DNA of 64,000 nt, from contig NC_069661.1 in NCBI RefSeq assembly GCF_027244095.1, forward strand, positions 175,134,501 through 175,198,500, given 5' to 3'. Positions 1-31,671 of this stretch are shown one piece after another; position 1 is the stretch's first letter, and every line of letters begins with the position of its first letter. The position numbers and the translations under genes were made by a program. The DNA comes from Hemicordylus capensis. Taxonomy: Eukaryota; Chordata; Lepidosauria; Squamata; Cordylidae. A model generated the notes under the pieces. The model was given only the letters and a program-made list of their open reading frames with translations. It had not been told where the DNA came from and searched no databases.

Positions 1-3000
1 GCCCACCAGGGCATTTGAGTTCTGCACCCCTGGTGTAGACCATGCTTTGTGCTTTAAATCTGTGGATCTGAGAGTAGTGGAAGAGGAGCGAACTACCCTT
101 CATACTTGCATTAAAAGGCAAAGACAACTCTACTAGCCACACTTCTGTGAGGCAGGATATTTCTCACTGATGTTCATAAACATAATCTTGTTTTAAATAG
201 AAAGAACAAGAGGAGTTTTCCATTCTTGGCATTATTGACAGAACCAAGGCAAAATGTATACAGAGCATTCTACTGTAATATTTTTTGGGTTAACTTTGTC
301 TTAATGATTGTGTATGTACATGTACAGAGATGGCTATTGCCATTTGCATATTTTTAAAAAGTAACTGTGACTCTGGGAAAGAATAAGTTTTTATGCAAGT
401 ATCTCCTGCTGTCAGATAAGTTTTTGGTAACTGGTTTTTGCAGCACCATATGGTTTGCAATACTAAAACTGAATATGGACTTACCAAGTCTGAGAATTGG
501 GAAAATGCTGGGTATATTTCATTGGAGTAAAACAAGTTGTAAACTGTAAAATGCTGGCTAATTTGCAGTGCCCTTTTGAATGCAAGAAGAATGTGAGGTG
601 CTTGGTTCTTAAAAATATTGCTATGCATTGGGCATAAATCTTCAACAAGTCCGAGTTACAAGAAAAAAGCTTTTACATTTACTTAAAATTTTAATTGGAA
701 AATTTAAAAGCAACATGTCACTTGGTATCAATTTTGGTGCAAGTGAACTGTGAATATATCTTAAAACAAAAGCTCAGAGAAGCTAGCCACAATACAAAAA
801 CAGATCTATAATAAGCTACCTTTTTGTGTACTTTTTATGCATAGGATACAAGAAACAAATACACAAGTATAAAATGGGCAATAATTGGATTAAGAATGCA
901 TTTGACAGTGTTCTGCAGCACTGACAGCTCTTCAAAAGAAGAAATGCAGTAAAACCCAATGGCATCTAGCCTACTAGTATTGTTAACTTGATCCTACTTG
1001 ATTGTGGGGCTATCTTTCTAAGCTCTAAATTGTTAAGATGCACCTCTGTGTTTTCAGTACACTGGCAAAGCTGAAGAACTACTTGGATGGATAAGTAATT
1101 GCATGTGTGGCCATGCAGTGATTGATGTATGTAAGACCAAGAATGTATTGCATTGCTAACAATGTGTATATGACTGACAGTATTCTACCAGAACTGGTAA
1201 GACCTTGTCTGTGCACTGTGTACTGTATAGTTATTCACAACCTTCAGTTGGTAGGTTCTTTTCAACTCTGGCTCTATAACAAAATATTTCTGTTTGAAGA
1301 AATGGCATTTAGCACAGATACAGGCTGTAGAAGAACTAACTGATGGGATTCAAGATGTATGAAGATTGATCCAGATTATCTAATATCTTTGCTTTGTATT
1401 CTATGACTACATGTTTTAGAAAGCCGGATTGAAATTCCAGTATAGATGTGAAACTTCACAGGGTTGCTATGAGGCCAAAAAAACAAAAACAGAATTCTCG
1501 ATTGAATGAACTTTTGCTCCCAACTGTGGCCCTTTGCATGTGGTCAGATACCTCTCCATGGCGCTTCAACTGTCAGTATATGCATAGATGTCTGTGTGTC
1601 ATAATTTGTATCCTTTGTATTGAAGATAAATGTGGCAGTTTGTGATAGATGTGCATAAATTAAAATATTAAAAATAATCCTATTTCCTATTCTTAGATGT
1701 CCATCTTCAGTAAATAACAAGTAGTTGATTTATACTCATCAGTGGGATATAATATAATGAAATATAACCTACTTGTCAACCTCTGTCCTATCCATCACCA
1801 ATGTATCATTCAATATTAGCTGCTTCTCTGTAGCAACAATAATACATTGACTAGCCTGTAGTTTAAAATGAATGTATAGAAGTTCTCCCTTTTCAATATC
1901 TATCCAATCTTGAATACAAATGTGACAAATATTTATATACTGCTTTTCAATGAAAATTCCCCAAGCAGTTTACATAGATAGATAAATAGAATAGTTTCCT
2001 GTCCCCAAAAGGCTCACTGGAGGGATGCTGTGCTGGGGATGGATAGGGCCAGTTGCGGTGCCCCTGCTCAATAAAGAGAGTCTTCACTTTAAAAAGATGC
2101 CTCTTTGCTCACTTAGCAGGGGACTGAAAGTTTACATCTTCTACAAAATATACCAGTATATTCCTTCTTTCTAGCTTTCTATGAATGATACTCTTGTAAT
2201 TTTAAAGACTGGCTCAGACATGTGGCAGCCGCCTTCTCATACATATCCGGAGGCTTGGGGAGATGGCGGTTGTGTGAGAAATGAAAGTATGCATACTGGC
2301 TGCATGTAACTCTGCAGGATTACAGTGCTCTTTACCACAGGAATTAAGCAATTGTGCATAACTGGGTACATCTGTACTTTGCTTCATGCTAGTATGATAC
2401 AATTGCTAAGTGTGTATGCCAGTCTGAGAATTTTTACATTGAGGAGACTATCATTTGAAATATTCAAGAGTGAATAAAATGTGTTTAAGACTTAAGAGCT
2501 CATGAATATTGTTTCCTAGCCTCACTTTAAACTCTTCCATAAATTATTTTTTGGTTCAAATTTACTTTGAGGGAGAAGGGAGAATCATCCAGAAAAATGT
2601 GATGCTGACATACATTTTGTCTTTAAGAGCTAGGTATTCAAGATTTTGCCTTTTAACTTTGTTAAAATTTAGAAATTTAATCTGTCCAGTATGTCATAAA
2701 TTCTTTGCTTTGATAATTCTGTAGGAGAAACCTTTTGGTTGAAAATTACAGGAAAATAAACTTAATTCCTTTATCTTCAAAGCACTAAAATAAAATTCTA
2801 GGACAGCTAGAAAATAAACTTGGAGTCTTGTGGCACTGTCTCATTCAGCTAAATTTACTTTTGAACTAACCTAGATGGTTGTTGCCAAAAGTTAAGCAAA
2901 ACTATTGCTTACTGTGAGGGGACAGGTAAAGGAAGTAAAAGCAAAATAAGTTAGGTGGTGATGGGTCACAAACAAGAGCATATATAAAGTAGGCATTTAA

Positions 3001-3322
3001 TACTAGGTGAAGGTGTCTTCTCTTCCATACAACAGGTTGTGCTTGCCAATATCTGTAAGACTGGTAGCTTTCCTTTTGGTGCAGTATTTAAGTGGTCACT
3101 AGATGTCAACTGGTCCAGATATCATTTGGTTATTTAGAAGAGATTATAGAGTTTTCCAGTGTCAATTACGTCGGCGTCATTTAGAAAGTTCAGGAAATGG
3201 TGGCTAGAGTAAACTCCGGTTCTGGACAGTAAACAGCTTGTCTTACTAGTAATCTGATATTGTAGTTTGCCTGCAGAGCAAATAAAACAAGCAAAATTTT
3301 CCATGCGGGTGGTGAAAGGCCT
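1..3322. other. BMT2 intron 1, no gene seen
   Basis: AT-rich intron sequence between the unseen BMT2 exon 1 and exon 2. Short open frames are present on both strands but lack homology signals and splice context. The only recognisable repeat is the LINE tail near 1925-2125, listed separately. Confidence 0.6.
1925..2125 (-). repeat. CR1/L2-clade LINE 3'-end fragment
   Basis: The block TATATACTGCTTTTCAATGA, then 'cctgtccccaaaaggctcac' and 'ggatagggccagtt', ending 'ctttgctcacttagcagggg', recurs at 37215-37480 on the same strand and at 34655-34885 in reverse. The recurrence shows a dispersed repeat; the CR1/L2 call is from recognition of this common squamate 3'-end consensus. Confidence 0.6.
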
Positions 3323-3571
3323 TTACCGGGCAGGGAATGAATGATTTCTGTCTTTGAATCTCTTCACTTCAGCAGGATCGTTGCACATGTTTATGGCTTC
3401 TTTAGCATGAGCTTGGAAGCCAAGAAAGAGAGGTGGTGTAACAAAGACATTGCTGTAGTAGTTTTCTCCATTTGGCTGTCCTACTAATGTATGCTCCCAT
3501 CCTCAAGTAAGTTTACTGGCAACTCGAGCTTGATTTGCAGATATGTTGCCATATAGGGTAGCAGCTATTGA
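3323..3571 (-). pseudogene. Candidate processed pseudogene fragment, gene not identified
   Basis: Read on the - strand, an 83-codon block with one internal TGA gives natural-looking protein: segments YGNISANQARVASKLT, GWEHTLVGQPNGENYYSNVF, VTPPLFLGFQAHAKEAINMC and NDPAEVKRFKDRNHSFPAR, followed by a stop. It lies inside BMT2 intron 1 in antisense with no splice-site structure, and a SINE sits right upstream of its 5' end. I do not recognise the parent gene. It may be a retrocopy of a small conserved protein, or chance; the composition and the charged C-terminus argue against chance. Confidence 0.4.
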
Positions 3572-3582
3572 ATTACTTGTAA

Positions 3583-3812
3583 GAGCCCCTGGTGGCGCAG
3601 TGATAAAACTGCTGCCCTGTAACCAGAAGGTTGCAAGTTCGATCCTGACCAGGGGCTCAAGGTTGACTCAGCCTTCCATCCTTCCGAGGTCGGTAAAATG
3701 AGTACCCAGAATGTTGGGGGGCAATATGCTAAATCATTGTAAACTGCTTAGAGAGCTTCCAGCTATAGAGCGGTATATAAATGTAAGTGCTATTGCTAAG
3801 TGCTATTGCTAT
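3583..3812 (+). repeat. tRNA-derived SINE, squamate (Sauria-SINE-like)
   Basis: A tRNA-like head has an A-box-like 'tggtggcgcagtgataaa' and a B box 'ggttgcaagttcgatcct'. It is followed by a conserved body with 'gaggtcggtaaaatgagtac' and a 3' end 'agagcggtatataaatgtaa', then a 'gctatt' repeat tail. This layout is typical of squamate SINEs mobilised by a LINE partner. It looks full length. Confidence 0.75.
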
Positions 3813-4382
3813 TGTTTCCTCATTTTATAGGATGGTATCAAAGGGAAGTTAGTCATGTCTAAGTTGCACTGAAATCACGGTGATCTGGATTGAGTTGGTC
3901 ATGACTAACTAAAGTCTCTGAACTTAATGAGACTTGCTTTTGGAGATAAATCCTTTATGTAAAGAAATACAGCATTTCAGATTATCTAGGATCTGAATGT
4001 CTTTCTAAAAAGGGGTCAAAGTAAATATGTTGGCTATATGCATATTCAGCAAAATTCCTCCCTTAGAAATGGATAGGGCTCAAGTTGCTCTGAAAGAGAA
4101 CCTTTCATATTTCAAAACATTTTGATAGCATCTGCTCTTTAATTAAGTGGATGGTGGAGTTTTCTTGGCTTTTTCTTCTAGGATTCAGTAAGCTATACAT
4201 TGGATTGATGATAAATTTCATGTTTTAAAATATTGACAAGATCTAATTGCATTTCTAGGGATGTATGACCATGTATACTACAGTACATGGAAAGTGCAAG
4301 ATGATGTATCTAGTTTCATTTCTGCTGTTGGATATCCATTTAACTCTCAAGTGTTTCATTGCAATTAATGGTTGTCGTGTAA

Positions 4383-23398
<19,016 letters not shown>

Positions 23399-24420
23399 TG
23401 TAATGGTTAAAATCTGCTTCAAGATCCATACTTCTTTTACAGTAAACTATCTTGCTATACTGACACCTGCTCTGCACATAAAGAAATTGCAAAAAGAAAA
23501 CATAAATGGTTTTGAGAACTTGCTATTTTTTTCTACATATGAATTTTAAAATTTATTCTTGTACTGAAAAGTTGAAGTGCATGATTTATGCAGAATGGCT
23601 CATGTCATAGCATAAACAGGGTTTACTTTAGTATTTGTATCAGCAACTTACTCCAGAAAGGTACCTTTTTCTCTCTCTCCAGTGCTGTGAACTGTGATTC
23701 TGCAAAATATGCTGAAGTATCTTGGTTAGATTATTTTTAGTCTCTTGATAGGGCTGAGGTTCATACTAGCATTTTTTCAGAAGTTTGTATAGAAATATAG
23801 AATATGCACAGTAGATGTCTAAGCGGTATTTGGAAAATTTGGCTAGCTTTTGACTAACAATAAATAGAATGGAGTTTCACTTGAGTTATCTGGTGAAAGG
23901 AAAGTATCTGCAAAATGGTTTTGCTTAAGTTGTCCTTAATGTTACAGTTAGAGCATTTTGACATGAGACTAGATTTTCTTGTCTTTTCTGTTCTTGGAGT
24001 GATATGTGGCACACACATATAATTAGGCTTAAATGGTCTTTGTAAACTCCAGAGCTAGAAATTTTTTTGCCATTTTATTACTGCACTAACATTTCCCACA
24101 CTACAGTTTTTTGATACTATATTGTGTTACAAAATATTTTGCACCGAAGTAGTAATGTAGGAAAAGCTAGATAAGATGGTCACAGAATTCTCAAACTATA
24201 TAATGTCTAGACATGATTGAATTGGGTCGTCTCCCAATCCTGCAAACATGTTATTAAACACTTTTGTTTGAAAGTTGTTCCCTGTCAGCTGGGGGTGAAA
24301 ACACACAAAAGGTAGTTTAGTGTCTGGAGAACTTGATGGCTAAAATGCATCATTTTTTCTTTTTAATTCAGACATTAGCTGTCTTAAAAAATAAAAATAA
24401 ACAAAATACACTTTGTCTTC
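23399..24420 (+). other. BMT2: BMT2 3' UTR with candidate polyadenylation signals
   Basis: AT-rich sequence without coding potential follows the BMT2 stop codon. Two overlapping-range AATAAA hexamers lie at 24390-24395 and 24396-24401, followed by a GT/T-rich stretch typical of a cleavage region. The 3' end at about 24.42 kb is an inference; longer forms are possible. Confidence 0.5.
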
Positions 24421-27400
24421 ACAAGTTTATTGTATGATGGAACAGTTTACTTATTAACCACATTTGTTTTAATAACTGAATTTCCATAGTTAAGGATTAC
24501 TTCGATGTTTAAATACCTGATTAAAGGTACTTGTATTCACATGTCTGAATGTGGGTTCAAGCCAGTATATGTTGGAACGTGTAGACCGACAGTCAAACTG
24601 TAGTTCTACAGTTTCAAAAATAGTAGCCAGCTGCCATTTCCAGAGTGCCACTACACAACTTGCAGATTGTTTGTTTTTACAGTGTGGACAAAAACTGATG
24701 CTTTAAAAAACAAAACAAAAAAAACCCATCTGATTTTCGTTTAAAGCTGATCAAAGAACAAATTTCCAATTCTCATGTGGAAAAAAAAATAACATGGCTT
24801 AAATTAAATCTCATTACAAATATGCTATATCACACTTAAATTTCCTAAACCATGAATTAGTGACTTGACTTCACACACACACTGAGTTACTTACCAATCA
24901 AACATGGGCATTCATGTCAGTTTCATCTCATGGAACTGGCTCTAGTCTCCCCAGCAGCACAAGCAACTGCCAGCTCTTGCTTTTGGAAGTTTGGGGGCAT
25001 TGTTTCTGTTCCTCTAGCCTGTTTTTCATGTGCAAGGACATAGGCTGACAAGTAGGCTGGCTGTTTTGTGATAGGGGTGGGCCAATGTAAATGAGTTAAG
25101 ACACATGATATAAAAGAGGTGGAATTTAAGCGGTGGGGGGAAGAGAAGGCATTATTCAGTAAAGCTTCCATATTGCACCATATTTTGCCACTGAAAACCT
25201 GTCATCACTGCTGGGCACAGATGGCCCTATCTGGGAACTTTTTTTTTTTTTAAAGAAATAACTTCCCTAGGTAAAAAGTAAAATGTGTCAAGTGTAAGCA
25301 GTGCAACAAGGTGCAGTGCAGCTTGACACAGGTAATGAGTAAAGGTATCCATTACATAAAAAACCAAGTATATCATATTTCCTGTTAGTAAAATCAAATT
25401 ATCTAACAAATTACATGAAGTATACCCTCCTAGATGTTGTAAATTAACATGTTTTAGTTATTGAATTTGCACCATTTAAGAAATATAAGTGAAGTATCAG
25501 TGGAAAATTGTAATTTAAATCATTTATTTAAATTGAAGGTTTATCTTCTTCTTAGTGATTTAAATGAATGATTTAAATAGCCTTGATTTAAATCTTAAGT
25601 TCTCACACTCCACTCCCAATACTCTGCACTTCTTTATTTGCTTTTGGCATACTGTATTCCATAATCTTATACACAATTTTCATACCTTGTGTGCTTTGTA
25701 TTTAAGTGCATGTTTATACCTCTTTACATGTAACTGATTAAAAATAACCAAAGATGTCAAGACTGACTGCTAACATTAGCCATACTAAAGTTGTGCTTAA
25801 AACACGACCTAATAACCAATGGTATGGTTTGACAGCCTGATCCAGCTATGTGTCTTCTGGCACAACAATAGATTTGGCAAGATCCCATAGGGCCAAACTG
25901 TCCCCATCTGCCTCTCTTCTTCCTCCTTCTCCCCTTGGTAACAAAATGTGAATACTCTCCACAGCTCTTAATAGCAGTTGGTATGGGTTGGAACTAGCCT
26001 GTTCTGGTTCCTATATAGGTAGCACTCCTGTGATCAGGGCTTTTCTCATTCAGCTGGACTTACTATGGAAGTACTGCAGCTCGTTCCCAGCACCAGTGCA
26101 AGAGGAAGAGATTTCCCCTTGCTCCAGCACTGGGAGACCAGGACCACCTCCTATACTGTATTCTGATTTCTCTATGTAGCAGAGGATCGGATCAGGCTAC
26201 ATTTGTAAATTGAAACTGTCACAAGGTGGCTAAATAGAGTAGGAATCAGCAGTTACTAGCTCCTGTGCCAGATCTACTCCTTGCTTCACAGACAAATCCA
26301 GAGACAAAAGATAGAGATGTCAGGACAATATGCAGTCTTGTAGGATGGGGGTTGGCACCTTGACACATTATCCTGAATAACTTTTCAATGTTTCAAGTGG
26401 TCTTCCAACAAATAATTGCAGATATTCTTACTAAACTTCTTAAAAAGTAATCGGTTTCAGAGGTGTGTTTTTTTTAGTATTGTTGGAGTAGTTTAATATA
26501 CTGGTGCTATCCTTTCTTTCCAAATTATGCTGTTTACTTATTCCAAATGTGCATGGTGTGCTGTTAATATTATAGGTTCTGAAGATTCCCTAGCATGGAC
26601 ATTTCTATAACATTTCTGTTATAATGTGTTTAATGTCTCTTGTGTTCCCACTCAAGATGAGCAGATACTGAAATCTGGGTTATGATGTACACAAATGAAA
26701 TAGTTTATACTTGAATAGTAGAAGATGGCCAGTAATATCTAGTGACTTGAAATTGTTGTGTGAGACCTTCATTAGAGGAGCAAGTTTTTCTTTCTGCTTC
26801 TGCAAATGTTGATACCTTTCAGAGTAATGCAAAATTTCTGGATACAGTGACTTTAAAAAGAACCTTCTTACTTTAAAAGGGACTTGTATGGGAATGTTAT
26901 GGGGGTCTTGAAGAAATGCAGCTTTCAAGACAGCTATGTCGATCTAGAAGGTTCCTCAAGATCCTAGAGAGCTATCAAGATGACAGACCGTCTGGTCCAT
27001 GCAAGGAAAAAAGCATACCACCAAATTTGCATTTTTCTCCATTTCATTAAGTTTTGTGAAATAACATTAAATAAGTACAAACTGCTCTTGAGTGTGATGT
27101 TGATGTGACGGTTTCATCTAATTGGCTTTCAGCTGTCATCAGTATGAGAACACAATTGCAAAGACTGTTTACAGAGGATACAATGCATGGTGCAGTATCT
27201 GTGTTACTCCTATTTTCCTAATGGTTATTTATCTGAAAATGGAAAAAAAGGAACTACATATAATATTCTGTGAGTAATCCCAATACCAATTAGACCTAGA
27301 CTTTGGAATGGTAAAATTCAAACATCCTATTTCTGGAACTAGGTGGAGTTGAAGGATACCTCACTTCCAGTGTCACCTTCTAATAGGTATTGGTGGCTAT

Positions 27401-28890
27401 GTGCACAAAACAACAATTGGGAAGATGCTTCAGATTAAAAGCCATGTCCCGTGTGAACAGGAACTGATTCAGCAAAGGATATTCAAGAATACCCTTTTGT
27501 TGCACTTATGACAGTTCTTTATTCCAGGGAAAGTCTATAGTTATAACACTAAATGAGTACTTATGCAAGAATTCTATTCCTTTTTATATAGTAAGTTTCT
27601 GATCATGAGTTTCGATTCATTGTTGTTGGTTTGCAAAATCATCTGAACTAAGCATAAATTTTATTGCTTCTCAGAACTTCCCTTTTTTAAAGGTTATGTA
27701 TACAACTTCCAGTATCACATAAGTCTAGCAGCAATGAACATTATTACACTACATCGTAATATTCTTCAGGTGGTACTTTTAAGCTATGTTTCAGAAATAA
27801 ACACATGACAACTTAAATGGTATCCTTTACTCTACCACTTTATAATATTTTTGAGCTCTGATTTAGTTTATTACATATTGGTAGGTGCGTGCGGGCCCAT
27901 TATTTTCAGGCGAAGTCATTGCATAGTTTACTTATTGAAATGTGCGAGAAATATATGAAATGCATTTTTAATTAATGTGCTTGCAAAAGGGAAGTTAAAT
28001 TGAAATCTAGGATTTCAATTTGGAACATCATTCAGTTTATTGCACAATTTACACATACTGTAAATATGAATCCGAGAAAGATCTGCTTCTCTTGGGTATG
28101 TCATTTTGGAATAATGAGTGTTAAGAATCTGAGAACAATAACAGTTAAAATATGAATACATAGTTTTTCCTACTTTTAAAATTATCTTCCCTTTCTCCAG
28201 CATATTCCACTGTGTAAAATAGTGTATTCAGCTAATTTCAGTGGCAGGATTCTGGATGCAAAACTTGATAGTTGTAGGGATATCAAGATCAGAAGTCTTG
28301 ACAATAAAAAAGACTTGGATGCAAGTAATATTACCACAAGTGCTTCTGAATTTAGAATGTGGCCAAATTAACTAAAAGACATATCTAATAAAGCCAGCCT
28401 TTTCCAGATCAGTAGTTGAGTTACAGTGTGACTTACATGAATCAGATTTTCTAGGTAAGGTAGCTTATTCATACATAATACTACTGAAGGAGAAGCAAGC
28501 TACTCTGTCGCTTGATGGTTGTGATTTCAATAGTATAACACTAGAGCAAGGCAAAAAGACCACCCCCAACTCTATAATTTGCTAGTGTTAAGAACTGGTG
28601 TGAAAAACTGATCTAATTCTTTGGTCAGTTTCTTTCATTGCACATTGACCACTGTATGGCAGCATTTACCCCCCTCTTGGTTTGTTGAAAGAATTGGAGG
28701 CAAGTACATGAGCTATTGCAGTACACAAACTAAATCTAGTACAATCCTATGCAGTTATTTTTAGAACACCAGTTTACATGCATGGGTGGACATGCATAGG
28801 TCAAGTTTTAAAACTGCAGTTAGTCCATCTTGATGCGAAAACAAGTTGTAAGTAAATAAGTTTCCCGATAATTTAAAGGGTCCTCCTTTT
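24421..28890. other. BMT2-TMEM168 intergenic region
   Basis: AT-rich, without spliced genes or long open frames. At 25500-25600 a cluster of ATTTAAAT-type words ('gatttaaat' several times in both orientations) marks a diverged repeat. Some pieces may be old transposon relics, but none could be named. Confidence 0.5.
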
Positions 28891-29699
28891 AAGTGTGTTG
28901 TGGAAGAGAGCTGCATGTCCTGTAGAAGTACACACACGCTTCACACCATCATGTTGTAATGTGGACCATTTGCCAAGTTCTATTCAGAGAAGCAATGTAA
29001 GCGTGCTGCTGCCCCCTCCACCACCAATGTATTACTTTCTGTTCGTCAGCACATCCCATATGGATACCACCTTCAGGGCTGCACCTAGATAACCTCCGAA
29101 CCGACTGAAGAGTCATTCCTTATCAAAGGAAAGATGTTCATATGATCCAAAGAACTTTGCTTTCTGAGTCTTAAACAAAAAACAGCTCTTGTAGTGATGT
29201 CAAACGTTTGTCTGAACTTTAGACACGGTTAAAAACGATCACTGCACGAGACCTTTTTTGAACACATTCCCTCATAACATCTCTTAGAAAAGGTCGATTT
29301 GCGGACAGGCCGCCCTAAGGTCGCATGGGTCTGCCGGTTAGATGGAAGGTTTGGCTTAGTGTGGCGCTGCTGTCCAAATCTGCAACAAATAAAAGTCGTG
29401 CTCTATGCTAGGCCTCATTCCTTAGTCTGCCTTCCTGGATGGACCCGAGATAATTACATATCCTAGCCGAAACGAAAGGCATTCTGTACATGCTCAGAGT
29501 CAGCCGAGCCCGAGGTGCTACAGTTTTGATTGCCAACAGCTGTGGTCGAGCAGGGGCCTGACCAGGCTGGATGCACACTCATTCCACCACATGAGGAGCC
29601 AGATCTGGGCTGGAGTAGTCCAGCTCTTAAAGGCAGTTTGTACACAGTCAATCCCGTTTGCCTTGCTGCTGGAGAGCAGGGAAGGGTGTTGTTTATCCA
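28891..29699. other. Region upstream of the TMEM168 CpG promoter
   Basis: Base composition rises gradually toward the CpG-rich block. Open frames on both strands in 29463-30020 are by-products of high GC. A proximal regulatory role is possible but no specific element is proven. Confidence 0.4.
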
Positions 29700-30530
29700 A
29701 ACTTCTAAGCAGGGGTGTGTCCGGGGCTTTCTGCCTTGCCTTCCTCCTCCTCTGAGAGCCACACCGCCTCTCAGTCCTCGCCCTTCTACGGAGAGAGCGC
29801 TTTGGGGCCGGCGGCGCTCGCGTGGGAAGAATCTGTGGCAGCCGCCGCAGGCTCGCGGCGCGCCACGCAGCTGTTCGAGCCCCCGCCCTCCAGTCGCCGA
29901 CGGGGTCTGCGTGGTTTGAGCCCTCGCGCTCCCCGTACTCAGCAGCACGCCCAGGAGCAAGTGCTAAAATGGCGGCGAGTGGGGAACTTTTGGGAGCAAG
30001 CGCCAGTAGGTGAGTTCTGACGAAAGTGGCGAGGCTGGTGTGCAGGGAGGGAGGGAGCCAAGAAGTTTAGTCGTGACAGCCAACGGTGCGTGGCTCTCCG
30101 TTGCAAAAGGGAGCTGAGGTGAGAGAAGTAAGAGGGGGGAGGAGGACGCTTAGCTGGTCAAGAGGCTGCGGCCTCCTGTTTGGCGCGCCCCTCTCAGCGA
30201 GGCATCTGCCCAGCCGCGAGGGGGGAGTTCTCCCCTCTGCCGCCTCTTCAGACGACCAAGTGTTCTCTCCGGCTGGACTGCGCATGTGCCGGCGCTGATT
30301 GGGGCCGGCGGCGGGCTGGACTTGGAGGGCTGAGGTGGAGAAGGGAGCGCGGCACCAGTGGCAGCGCTGATGGGGAGCTGGCCTGGCGCGGTCTGGGGGT
30401 GCGGGGGGGCAGTCAGTGAGCCAATCAGACGCGCAGGTCTCCCTCGGTCCGTAGGCGGAGAAAGGATGCGCCGCCAGGTTGCCCTCGCCAGCTTTCCACC
30501 CTCTCTCACTTCTGATCTCATCTCCTAACG
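29700..30530 (+). promoter_or_regulatory. TMEM168: CpG-rich TMEM168 promoter region
   Basis: This is the only long host stretch in the window rich in CpG and GC outside transposons, spanning the first exon and the start of intron 1. No TATA box is evident upstream of the exon, as expected for a CpG-island promoter. A CCAAT box (AGCCAATCAG) lies at about 30418-30428 inside the island. The exact transcription start cannot be read from sequence alone. Confidence 0.7.
29750..30009 (+). other. TMEM168: TMEM168 5'-UTR exon 1 (start approximate)
   Basis: A good donor (AGTAG|GTGAGT) ends this exon at 30009, and the next acceptor in phase with the TMEM168 reading block is at 31670-31671. The exon contains a candidate YY1-type motif (AAAATGGCGGC, about 29966-29976) whose ATG opens a short upstream ORF. 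The left edge is a guess within the CpG-rich region. Confidence 0.6.
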
Positions 30531-31130
30531 TAAGGCGCTAGATAGATGCCACCAGTGGCATCCGTGGCTGAAGGATCTCGGCCGTCGCTTTGGGGCGTAG
30601 CCGTAGCAATACCGTAAAGCCCTCGCTAGGAGTCAGTTTTCCATGCATTCTCACAAGTCGATTGTGCAAATATCAGTGTGTGATATTTTCAAGAACAGCC
30701 GGAGCCGTTTTGAGCTCCTCCTTAAATGATCAGAGTACTCAAAGTTTAAAAGCGGCATATGGTTGCAGTGTAATGGGCCCTGGCCTGGATGTAAGCTCTG
30801 TTGGACACAGTGGAAATTACTTCTGAGAAAACGATATCGTTCTGTTAGAGGAACTTGTTCTGTTGTTCAGAGAGCATTATCTGATACTTTCCCCATCATC
30901 CCCTGACTTCATGAAACTCTTCTTTTTGACAACGTTTAGAGATAATGAAATTATCACTTATCCTTGGAGGATAATTTAGTTGACAACTATTGGTTGTAGT
31001 TTTTAAAAAGCCAAACTGGAAACAATAATATGGGAAGGGAACCAGAGATGAGTGTCATTTTACCCCCAAATAAATGGAGATATGTATTGTTACCAAAGAA
31101 ACATCGTCATGCTTGTGTGCACCAGAAACT
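30531..31130. other. TMEM168 intron 1, no element recognised
   Basis: Intron sequence between the CpG-rich block and a foldback-type repeat near 31140. No gene. Confidence 0.5.
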
Positions 31131-31139
31131 TCCAGTCCA

Positions 31140-31353
31140 ACACACACTGGAGCGGCAAGGAGGTCTGCTGCCACCCCATGTGGAACTGTTTTAAGCACAA
31201 CGCCTGGGGGGGGGCAGGATGTAGTGGGGGGGGAGAGCACCCTCCACAATCCTTAAAGGAGCCCCTGCATTTGAACCAGTTCAAACGCTGGTTCCCAAAC
31301 CAGTTTGGTGTTCTAGGAATAGAACAGTGAACTGGTTCATGCACATCCCTAAT
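31140..31353. mobile_element. MITE-like fragment with a 'gtgcacatccct'-type end
   Basis: GC-rich patch ending 'gaactggttcatgcacatcc' (to 31349). The same kind of end, an ACYGGTTC word followed by TGCACATCC, closes the element at 45450-45867, so these are members of one foldback family. The left end is uncertain. Confidence 0.45.
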
Positions 31354-31671
31354 AAAAACTGCAAATGGCAAGCACCGTCTTGAAAGCAGCACACTCCCTA
31401 CACACACAAGAGATAATACCTTATCTTTAACACACACACTCTCATCATCTAAAATGAAGTCGGTTTGCTAATTAGTATGCAAATATATACAGGTGATTAA
31501 AGCTCAGCTCAGCTGACTTATGCATGTTTACTCAAGGAAGTCCCACTGTGTTCAATGGGGCTTGCACCCTAGGAAAGTGGGGCACATTTAAACATATTTA
31601 CTGTGGAATCATCCCTACTGGATATATTTAAAATGTGTAACTTGAACTTAAACTTGTTTGTGTTCTTCTAG

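Noticed and set aside
29463-30521. Overlapping open frames on both strands in the TMEM168 CpG block
   Set aside because: They are due to high GC with few stops, have no domain-like sequence, and are not supported by splice structure.
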